From positions 1-26,831 of the forward strand of contig JAJOHG010000352.1 in the NCBI GenBank assembly GCA_021029095.1: 26,831 nucleotides of DNA, in the 5' to 3' direction. This document shows positions 19,610 to 26,831 of the stretch, one piece after another. Source of the DNA: Phellopilus nigrolimitatus. Its lineage: Eukaryota > Basidiomycota > Agaricomycetes > Hymenochaetales > Hymenochaetaceae. Position 1 is the stretch's first letter. Each line of letters begins with the position of its first letter. The position numbers were made by a program, and so were the translations under genes. The notes beneath the pieces were generated by a model that had not been told where the DNA came from, did no database searches, and saw only the letters and a list, made by a program, of their open reading frames with translations.

Positions 19610-21579
19610 TTAGACGGCGATGCTGAGGTGCGCGTTGGGGAACTTGGTGGCTTTGATACGCTTGAGGAGCCACCAGAAGGGGGTGGCATAGGTCATGTCC
19701 AACGTCTCCGTCTTGCCCGAGCCGCCGGTGAGCATGCCGCCAATGCGGCCCTTGATATCGGCGACGATGGAACCCGAGTCGCCCGGCTTCGAGAACGCTC
19801 CCGACTTGCCATCGTATCCGAAGATGCCCCATTCCATCGACGTCTGGTGGACGTTCATGTCGCGGGCGTAGTACTCGCGAACTATAGAGAAGACGCCGTT
19901 GGCGCGGCCGATGGTGGTGCCGGTGGTGTTGCCCGACTTCACGACCAATAGGCAGGGCTCGCGGTTGACGTCGAACATGTCCGGGTGACGCATTTGCTGG
20001 TCCGTGATGGTGTTCATAAGAGGGAGAAGACGATTGTCGGGATACTTGAAAGACCAGTTGGCATCGTCGCGAGCGAAACACTTGCGTGTAAACTCCTCGG
20101 GCGACATGTTCGTGCCTAGAAATCATTCAATTTAGTAGACGGTCCTAGTCGGATAATTAAGTAGTCAAAACGCACCCAGATCCATCATGTTGCCTTGGAA
20201 GCCTGGGCCGAGCTTGGCGCGGTCGACCTGGAACACGCCCCAATCTTCGGTGAACCGCTCGTCGCCGACGCCGAGGTTGATGGGTGGGCAGTAGAGGACG
20301 GGGCCAAGTACGCGCTTATTAATGGACTTCCAGTCCCGGTTGACGTCCTCGAGGAACGTCTGCAGCGCCTCCGTCGCTTCCTCCGCTTCGGCTACCAACT
20401 GCTCAGTCTTGATGCGCGACGTCGTGGCCTTCCTAGCGTCGGCAGCGTTGTCGCCGGCCTCCCGCTTCTTGAAGCCTTCGATCTGCTGGTTCCATCGCTC
20501 AACCGCGATGCCGTGTCCTCCGACCTTGAGCTTGATCGAGTCGATGAGTTTGTTGAATGCGCGTTCGCCGAGGAGGAGCACGTCCCTGGAAGGCGCACTG
20601 GGGTGCCAAGCGACGGGGGTGTTGGGCTCCTGGGGAGAGACGAGGACGTGTCGGCAGCTCAGGCCCAAGAGGCGGTTGTTGTTACCCTTGCCGCCCTCGG
20701 CGAGGTAGACGGCCATGGTGCCCTGAGCGTTGGGCCTGGCCCTGGTGGAGATGTGGACGCCGAGGGCGGGCGTGATGGGACTAACGACCTCGAGGAGTGG
20801 GTCGAGATCATCGACGGGCGGGACAAGCACAGAGGCGACCTCATGCGTGTAGACCGAACCACGGAAGTCGACGTCAACGTCCGTAATCTGGTGCTTGGCG
20901 AGGAGGGCGAGAATCTCCTGAGCGGCGTCGTATGCGGCAGTGGCGGAGGTGATCTCGAGGAAGACGCCTATCCAGATCGTCACGGGACCGACGTCGGTTT
21001 CTCCGCCCAAGTGCTCGTCGTCGACCTCAAGCATCTTGAACCGCACCACATCGACGCTGGTGAAGCGGAGCTGAGTAAAACTCCCAGTTAGCAAACTCTA
21101 CGATATGAGGGATAGGATTGGCTGACTGTGCGAGCATCCAAAAGGGCTACGACCTCCACGCTCAACTGCTTGTCCCAAATGTCCACGATGGGATGGTTGA
21201 AAACAGGATGTAACTCCTTCAGGCGGGTATAGGCCTCAGGTCCCCTGGGCGGGGACCACGCCTTGCCGGTGCGGTAGAGCAGCGTGGGCGAAGAAGGAAG
21301 GCCCGCGTAATACGAGCGAGCCTCCTCCATGGAGATAGCGTGGACATCGGCGGTGTAGGAAGTTGCGCTGGACGCGATGTCACCGCCAAAGCCAAGAGAA
21401 GAGAAGCCCGTCGAAGCGGTGGTGGTCGGGGAGATGGTAGGGTCCTCTTCAACAGGCCTGCGTGCCTCCTCGTAGTTCCTAGCAAACGCGATGCAAGCTT
21501 GAACGAATGCGACAGAAAGGCTCACTGAACGAAGAGAGAGAAAACGAAATGGTTAGTGTCGGATAATCATAAAGAAACT
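19610..21579 (-). CDS. PA-clan (trypsin-like) serine peptidase-like protein, about 599 residues
   Basis: Coding exons read: last base at 21579, then 21524-21127, 21070-20176 and 20115-19610. The first intron (21578-21525) has a CTAAC branch-like word and a pyrimidine-rich end in TTCAG. It leaves A on one side and TG AGC CTT on the other, so the ATG is created by splicing. Without it the frame has only a GTG at 21525. Family marks of this basidiomycete group are SYYAGLPSSP, TSVDVVRFKML, ITDVDVDFRGSV, GLSCRHVL, PPINLGVG, TEDWGVFQVD, KSGNTTGTTIGRA, KSGAFSKPGDSGSIV and GRIGGMLTGG. The candidate triad is His about 274 (CRHV), Asp about 409 (EDWGVF) and Ser about 545 (GDSGS). A charged, probably coiled-coil segment lies between His and Asp (about 320-385). 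No signal peptide is seen. Substrate unknown. Confidence 0.85.
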
Positions 21580-21591
21580 AAGGGACAGACT

Positions 21592-22460
21592 GGTTATGCT
21601 TCGGGAGTTCAAAAAATGGAAGTGCTAAGCGACTTGACTGTGTGGAGACAAGAGGGACGTGACCTGAGAGACGAAAGAGCTCCATTTCGCATTCGCCATC
21701 GTTCTGAATGAAGCTGATACCTGCCACCACCACTTGTATGGGCACTTCAAAAAAAAGTACTTCAGCGCTGTCAAGGATGTTACACTTGGTTCGGACGGCA
21801 TAATTAACCTCTCTGGGCACGTGTATGTGCGCGACCGGCTTCCGAAACCCGTACAGTTTCAACGCGTCGTACAAGTCACTGCGAGCAGTGCCGGTGTATT
21901 CGCATCTCTGACTGGTCTACCACTACTTGCGCCTTCCTCAATTGCCATCTGACTACTAGATGAACTAAAGCTTTTGGCGGAACTGTACAGTTTATTACCA
22001 AGGTCAAGCTCGGTGACCTCGGAAAGCGATACCGAGAGTACACTGCACATGTGTCGAAGGCTGTCGCCGTCGCAAAGGCACGCAGCGAAGGTACGCAGCG
22101 AAGGCGATCCCATTGCGCGCCTCGCGATGCCTGTCGAGGAGATGAAGGCCTGTCTGGACGCGTGGTCGTCCGATATGAACATCGTTGATATGGAACGCTA
22201 TTTTGAATAAGCACGGCACAACTCAGGCTTTACCCACACAGTTTTTCAGGAATGGATACATCAAACTGAAGCGCAGATTGAAGCTGGGAGCACATACTAT
22301 GTACGAGTACACGTGTTTGTTCGGGAATCTGCTCAATAACTGGCTTCAAGACAAATCAGCACACACCTATATTTCCAGTCCTACCGAAGACGAGAGCACT
22401 CTGAGTCCAGACGGTTTGAGAAAGTCAACAGAGCGGCTGCGTGCACTAGCTCGTGTACTT
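21592..22460. other. unresolved coding-like region, open on both strands
   Basis: Minus-strand frames 22182-21859 (contains IEEGASSGRPVRDANTPALL) and 21874-21578 (contains KCNILDSAEVLFFEVPIQV) look protein-like. So do plus-strand frames at 21734-21952 and 21974-22210 (ends MNIVDMERYFE). I do not recognise a family in any of them and could not build a convincing spliced gene. The minus-strand frames would lie in the leader of the peptidase-like gene but cannot be joined to it in phase. Confidence 0.3.
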
Positions 22461-22467
22461 CCCAGAG

Positions 22468-22668
22468 ATGGCGCTTGCTCTGCTCTTCCTCTTCGCCGTG
22501 CAGCCCGAGCGCATCCTCGCCGTGCACGCGGACGTGTCCGCGGAGCCATGCGCGAGCTCTCCCCTACCCAGCGCCGCCTCGGATCGCACGCAGACCGTCC
22601 CGCGTCTGCTCGCTGCGTACGCGGTGTTGCGCTGCACACGCGCGCCGGTGCTGCTATGCACGGGCTGA
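22468..22668 (+). CDS. small open frame with hydrophobic N-terminus, unknown
   Basis: ATG 22468 opens a 66-residue frame beginning MALALLFLFAVQPERILAVH, which resembles a secretion signal, followed by an Ala/Ser/Pro- and Cys-containing stretch ending in LLCTG. It lies in a local GC-rich island (about 22460-22800) unlike its flanks. No family is recognised. It may be a fragment of an exon of a relocated gene, or open by chance. Confidence 0.25.
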   Translation: MALALLFLFAVQPERILAVHADVSAEPCASSPLPSAASDRTQTVPRLLAAYAVLRCTRAPVLLCTG

Positions 22669-23059
22669 GCGCTGTACGCGTCCAATGGCACGACGCTGCA
22701 TGCGGGCGGGACCCTGAGCGGCTGCACGACCCATGTGCGGCGGTGCAGCACTGGTGGGCGGGCCAGTGTGCGGCGGGGCGGTGATGTGTTGTTTTGCGCT
22801 GTGTGTACGTGCGCGTGCGCAGTCTGGGGTGCTGCGTCCGAGATGTTTGCTTTTTTTCTTGCTTTAATACAGCTCTTGTTGTATTTTTCTTCTTTTTGTA
22901 GCGGCATTCATTTCCGTTAATCGAATACATGTGCATCTTGGTTGTCTGCTCTGCCCGGCGTCAAGGCGGTCCTCTGAACGTCTTCGAAGCCAAACGAGAC
23001 TCCTAACTCGAAAATACAGACCAATATCCACGTGTCCGAGCCTATAATCGTGCGTCATG
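22669..23059. other. no gene recognised
   Basis: The GC-rich island continues to about 22800 and then gives way to ordinary composition. Minus-strand sequence after the flavin-enzyme fragment has no further recognisable match. Confidence 0.35.
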
Positions 23060-23424
23060 CGGTCGTGTTCGCCGTCGCGCGGCTCGACGACGTGGATGAT
23101 CGTGAAGAGCGAGTACATTTTGCGGATGCGGCGCGCGAGGTGGGTGGGTTCGAAGTGTTCCATGCGCATGCCTATGAGGGATTGTTTTTAGAAATTTGAA
23201 GAGAAATGCGTTGCTTTGCGTACCTTAGATGAAGTTGAACGGACTATCGCCCTCCGCTCCTCGCGCACGACGCTCGCGATCTTCTTGAGCACTTCCAGCG
23301 CGAAGTGTCTCCTAATTTTGATGCTCCCGCCCCACTGGTCCGTGCGCTTGCTCGACACGTCCTGCGCAAACTGGTCAACCGAGAGCAGTCGGTAATTGGT
23401 TCCGTCGCAACGTGCATTTCCCAA
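23060..23424 (-). pseudogene. internal fragment of an old-yellow-enzyme (NADH:flavin oxidoreductase) gene
   Basis: Old yellow enzymes are FMN-dependent ene-reductases. The minus strand encodes DQFAQDVSSKRTDQWGGSIK followed by RRHFALEVLKKIASVV, matching the family block DQFLQD.SN.RTDEYGGS...R.RF.LEV. After an apparent intron (about 23207-23171, starting gtacgc and ending catag) comes MRMEHFEPTHLARRI with YSLFTIIHVVEPR, matching the family HVVEPR block. The intron ends do not join in phase. The N-terminal half of the barrel and the C-terminal part are missing, and the fragment ends at 23424 where the F-box segment duplication begins. It is therefore a truncated relic. Confidence 0.75.
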
Positions 23425-23589
23425 AGTCGATTTTAAAACACCTGCTTGCGGATAGCTTTACATATGTGCACTCGTCATGAGGCAGAAAATAAAAGCTTTT
23501 ACTACAAGAAGTTACGCAAAAGGTAATGAATAATTATTAGGAAACAGGATCAAAAGTAAGATGAAGGAGTGGAGTTTGCAAAACGCTCC

Positions 23590-24909
23590 TCAGAATGTGT
23601 CTTCCCGGATTCCAGTTGGGCAAGCGTCTTGATACTTCAGCTTCGCCTCGTCCAAGGCTAAAGCAGCTTCGGTTTTGCAAGAGATTTCGACTCCTCGGAT
23701 GTATGAAAGACGAAGCACATTCTGAAAGCGCGCGTCGGATACCAGCGTCGTCCATTCCGGTCCGTGCAGCTCAATCTTTCGGATAGACGGAAACTTCGAT
23801 TGTTCTCCTAATAAAATACTGAACCCGGCTTCCAGATCGTAATCGCCAGTTACGTCGCGGCAGCCATCTTGGGACGCGCGCCAGACAATCAGCCTCAGCT
23901 TGCGAAATTCGCGATCGGGTGGTTCGCGTAGCATGTAGCGGCCAGCATAATGCAGTGTCTCTACATTTGGAAAGTACTGCGACAGATGCGATAGATGGCT
24001 TGAAGTCATGAACCAGTCCGACCCGATCTCGAGCACACGTACTTGCGGCCCCCACACAGAGAGGCAGCAGTCAACAACCGCCATTAGCGCAGACGCATTA
24101 TCGAGCACAACACGACGGAGTGCGGGAAGCTCCAAGGTCATGCGATAAATATCTCTTGGGTCTCCTGAAATGCGGGTGAGGCCCACGCGAAGAGTGTGCA
24201 CGCGCGGAAGCCGCACAACGGACGTGCATTGGAGCACGTCTGGCGGGCGGGAGAAGACCTCTTCGCTGAGCGAAAGCGCCTCGAGTGATTGTGCAAACCA
24301 TGTCACGCGTGGCCCAGCCACCAGGTTGTGCTGGTTAAGCATGAGCCCGCTGTTCCAGTCGATACGCCGGATTGCAGAAAGGACGCCGCGAATATCACTG
24401 TCAAGGTCTCCATATACACTGGGGGCATCATGCTTCTGAGGCTCAAAGGGATTTATTTTGTCGCGGTGGTAGCGTGAAAGTACAAGGAGGTTCGGGCAGC
24501 ATTTGATTATGCGGGGTACTTCTTTCCTAGCCCAACCGTGCACTGGGACCGGACGGCCGATTCCGCACGAGCCGGTAGTGCGATTTTACGCACGTATCTT
24601 CCATATCCAAGGGAAAGCGGACAGTCTCTTTTCGACTGCTCAAACAGATTCGCTAGACTTTCAGCCTCATGCCGCAGGTGCACATCCTCGTACAAGAATT
24701 CTCTTGTGTTGTCACGCCCACCATTTACAAACCAGGGCCAGGTTCAGTTTGACGCGTAGAGTGTTTGCATATTGCTCTTCTGTCTCATGGTGCGTGACCG
24801 AGTCAAAGACAGGAATCGCCACGAGCGTGTTGACCTCTCTTGCGGGATTGAACGTGGCCCAGTAGAGGATCCGGAGCCATAATTCTGGCGGAAGAAAAGA
24901 ATGTTGCAT
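23590..24909 (-). pseudogene. F-box paralogue with three single-base insertions
   Basis: The frame starts at ATG 24909 (MQHSFLPPELWLRILYW) and is intact to LALVCKWW, where an extra C in ACGCCCACC (about 24714-24722) causes an immediate stop. Compared with the copies at 15079 and 17089, two further extra bases occur at about 24568-24585 and 24546-24549. The net change is +3, so the original frame resumes at GWARKEVPRIIKCCPNL and stays open to 23590, ending CPTGIREDTF. Conserved blocks are RIDWNSGLMLNQHNLVAG, RLPRVHTLRVGL, LELPALRRVVLDN, YFPNVETLHYAGRY and FPSIRKIELHGPEW. Outside the three insertions it reads like a recently functional gene, so sequence error cannot be excluded. Confidence 0.8.
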
Positions 24910-24919
24910 CAAGAGAATC

Positions 24920-25020
24920 TTCCATGATGCATAAGCTTACTTGTACTTGAAAGACTGCTGCGATTTAGGGTGGTAGCAAATTTGTGGGCAAGACGACCAG
25001 AGAAATTTGCAAGAGCTTGC
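24920..25020 (-). promoter_or_regulatory. conserved upstream block of the F-box family, copy at 24909
   Basis: CCATGATGCATAAGCTTACT, then GTAGCAAATTTGTGGGCAAG ACGACCAGAGAAA.TTGCAAGAGC, almost as before the copy at 18395. Here the element occurs once rather than as an 83-bp tandem pair. Confidence 0.5.
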
Positions 25021-25338
25021 CTGTGGGCTAAGTTCAAAGAAACGCACTTATCTAATAAGCGTCCACGTGATCAGCCACTACCACTTTGCTGCAAATAATT
25101 ATGAGTCCTGCATGTGATTCCTGGTTGTTATCAATGGAAGGCGTGCAGGAGTCATATGTCGATGAGAAAGACGAGCCTAGTTGGCAGAATCAAAATCTTT
25201 CAGGTAGTTATGTATGTACATGTGTGCTTCCGCTTCAGGATCCGACCGGACGCGATTCAATTGACCAAGTGACCATGTCTTCCTCATCCTTTCTGGCGAA
25301 CTCGTCGTCGGACTCCTTATCATCCTTCTTGCACTCGA
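25021..25338. promoter_or_regulatory. probable upstream region of the carboxylase gene
   Basis: The F-box segment ends near 25030. The remaining 300 bases contain open frames without family resemblance and precede the mitochondrial carboxylase start at 25339. No specific promoter element is recognised. Confidence 0.3.
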
Positions 25339-25977
25339 ATGCTGGCAAAGCAACGCCTTTCATGTCTTTCCGTCGCCCGCGATGCGTGCAGAACGTCTAG
25401 ATACGCCCGCTCCTGTACTCGACGCCATTTCAGCGCGGACGTCCTGCCCTCGCTCGTCTCGACTGCGTCGCCCGAGTTCGCGCAAAGGAAAGAGGCGATG
25501 GACGGTCTGGTGGCGGATCTTGAAAGTAAACTAGCGAAGACGCGGTTGGGCGGAGGCACGAAGGCTGCGGAGAGGATGCGCGGAAGGGGGAAGATGCTTC
25601 CCCGGGAACGGTTGAGTTTCTCTCTCTTACTCAACGTCATATCTTGTCCATCTTATAATTACTCCGTCTAGACTCGCTGCTCTATTAGATACCGGGTCGC
25701 CTTTCCTAGAGCTCTCGCCGCTCGCCGCGTATGAAGTTTATGGGGACGATAAGGTTCCTGGTGCGGGTATGATCACCGGTATTGGACGCATCTCTGGTAG
25801 GGAGTGTATGGTCGTAGTGAACGACCCGACTGTCAAAGGCGGTTCGTACTATCCACTAACCGTGAGTGTCCTACCTCGAGTGGTATCGTAAAACCTGTTA
25901 ATACCTGTGACAGGTTAAGAAACACCTGCGCGCACAAGAGATCGCACGTGAACATAGGCTGCCGTGTGTATACCTTG
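25339..25977 (+). CDS. methylcrotonoyl-CoA carboxylase beta subunit, 5' part only
   Basis: The beta subunit is the carboxyltransferase of leucine breakdown in the mitochondrion. Exons 25339-25610, 25672-25861 and 25914-25977 join in phase to about 175 residues. The N-terminus ([20 protein letters not shown] then [14 protein letters not shown]) is Arg/Ser-rich without acids, as in a mitochondrial presequence. Family blocks are [95 protein letters not shown] and [14 protein letters not shown]. The next exon should open with VDSGGANLP, completing a codon begun at 25977, but nothing like it follows the gtaagg donor at 25978 in the remaining 850 bases. The full protein is about 550 residues. The copy is truncated, or the next intron is very long or interrupted. 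Confidence 0.85.
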
Positions 25978-26831
25978 GTAAGGTTTCTTTGTCTCCGACC
26001 CCTTTCTATGCTCCTTCATTTCTGTGATTACCGTTGACGATGTGCTGGTCGGGGACCCATGAATGGTCCGGCTGAGCCTATAGACCTGACCACCGACGAA
26101 ACCCTTTTTTTCGCACATTTTTCTTACACCTTTTATTCAAACGAACCGAAGTGGGCTTGATGTGCTGCCTCCGCTCGACGGCATCCTTGGAGACATCACA
26201 CAGCCTTGAAACTGCAAAATCCACATCACCTGCGAATTTTGCACTCGACTGCGTTGCTCCCAAAATGCGTGCCAGAACGGAGGATGCGCTTTTCTCAAAT
26301 CTAACTTGGTTTGGTGCAGTAGCTGCTTGTCGTGCATCAGTGAATCGAATATTTCTTTCTGACAACCTTCATGTCGCGTCCACCTCGGATGCTTGCGGAT
26401 CATATTATGTTCTAGCTCGCGGCATCACTGCTCCATAATGCCCGAAGATGAGGAAGGGGAACTAGGACTTCGTTGAATTTTAAGGCGAATAAAGACAAAA
26501 TACGCGGTGTCGCCGTGAGGTTTTGACGAAGTGTCTTGACAAACTTCATCAGCAGTTTCGTAATGGACGCGCTGACATACTTTTTCTTTCAGTTGAATCT
26601 GGTGGAGCAGCTCTGCCACATCAAGCAAACGTATGAACTTCTTGTCCTTCGGTTCGTTTTCAAAGTGTTAATTACGTTCCCCGGTATCAGGTTTTTCCGG
26701 ACAAAGAACATTTCGGAAGAATATTTTATAATATGGTATGCATACCATATTTCAAACATCTGTCCATCCTTGCGTGAGCATTGACACCCCTTGCAGGCCC
26801 AAATGTCTGCTCTGCGCATCCCGCAAATATC
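25978..26831. other. no further carboxylase exon; unidentified sequence
   Basis: Neither strand shows a recognisable family. Frames of 60-95 codons exist (for example minus 26403-26137 and plus 26151-26438) but lack known motifs. The region may be an insertion in the fourth carboxylase intron or the sequence beyond a truncation point. Confidence 0.4.
26730..26751. repeat. perfect 22-bp palindrome
   Basis: ATATGGTATG and CATACCATAT are exact inverted repeats without a spacer, with one more complementary base on each side. The surroundings are AT-rich. It could be a protein-binding site, a replication hazard or part of a mobile-element end. Confidence 0.8.

Larger units (their letters stand above)
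23418..25030. repeat. segmental duplication, paralogous to about 16930-18520
   Basis: From the word TTTCCCAAAGTC onward (16928 and 23416) the two regions share the 3' flank (GTGCACTCGTCAT.AGGCAG, AATAAAAGCTTT), the whole F-box gene body and the 5' upstream block. The unit is therefore about 1.6 kb and longer than the coding sequence. Confidence 0.75.

Noticed and set aside
20195..21091. 298-codon plus-strand open frame opposite the peptidase-like gene
   Set aside because: It mirrors exon 2 of the peptidase-like gene, whose minus-strand translation carries clear family motifs and correct splice phases; the plus-strand product has no recognisable feature.
22185..22784. 199-codon plus-strand open frame
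   Set aside because: Its second half is Arg-rich frame-shifted reading of the GC island and the first half has no family resemblance; the alternative frame starting at 22468 has a more protein-like N-terminus.

Overview
The window looks like basidiomycete (Agaricomycete-type) nuclear DNA. Genes are split by many short GT-AG introns, mostly 50-120 nt. Several families are typical of mushrooms: a DUF6533-type seven-helix membrane protein, a tandem F-box family, a twin Zn2Cys6 regulator and a large PA-clan peptidase-like protein. All product calls come from reading translated sequence against remembered family motifs; no search was run.

Left block (about 700-9,900) is very GC-rich and full of simple repeats. 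It holds a possible minus-strand first exon (720-1020), a complete three-exon proteasome-assembly chaperone of the Nas2/PSMD9 family (2202-3303), a degenerate septin-type GTPase (4523 to about 8180) and a protein with two Zn2Cys6 clusters (8310-9877). The septin frame runs without a stop into the exon that is spliced to the first zinc cluster, so these two may be one chimeric gene. The reading frame switches several times in this pair, through sequence errors or real damage.

Around 10,700 the composition falls to ordinary GC. A roughly 15-exon DUF6533-type membrane protein follows (11437-13659), with one GC-AG intron and one junction that is out of phase.

From 14,400 to 25,030 the minus strand carries a decaying array of F-box paralogues: one long open copy (15079-16416), two near-full-length broken copies (17089-18395 and 23590-24909) and two 3' fragments (14400-14690 and 18826-19358). 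Copies share 5' and 3' flanks, so whole segments were duplicated. Lying between them is an apparently intact peptidase-like gene of about 599 residues (19610-21579), whose start codon seems to be formed by splicing, plus a fragment of an old-yellow-enzyme gene (23060-23424).

The right end carries only the first three exons of a mitochondrial methylcrotonoyl-CoA carboxylase beta subunit (25339-25977). The rest is missing or lies beyond the window. No tRNA, rRNA, CRISPR array or complete transposon was recognised. The genes do not form a pathway; the right part reads as a birth-and-death region next to a conserved GC-rich block.
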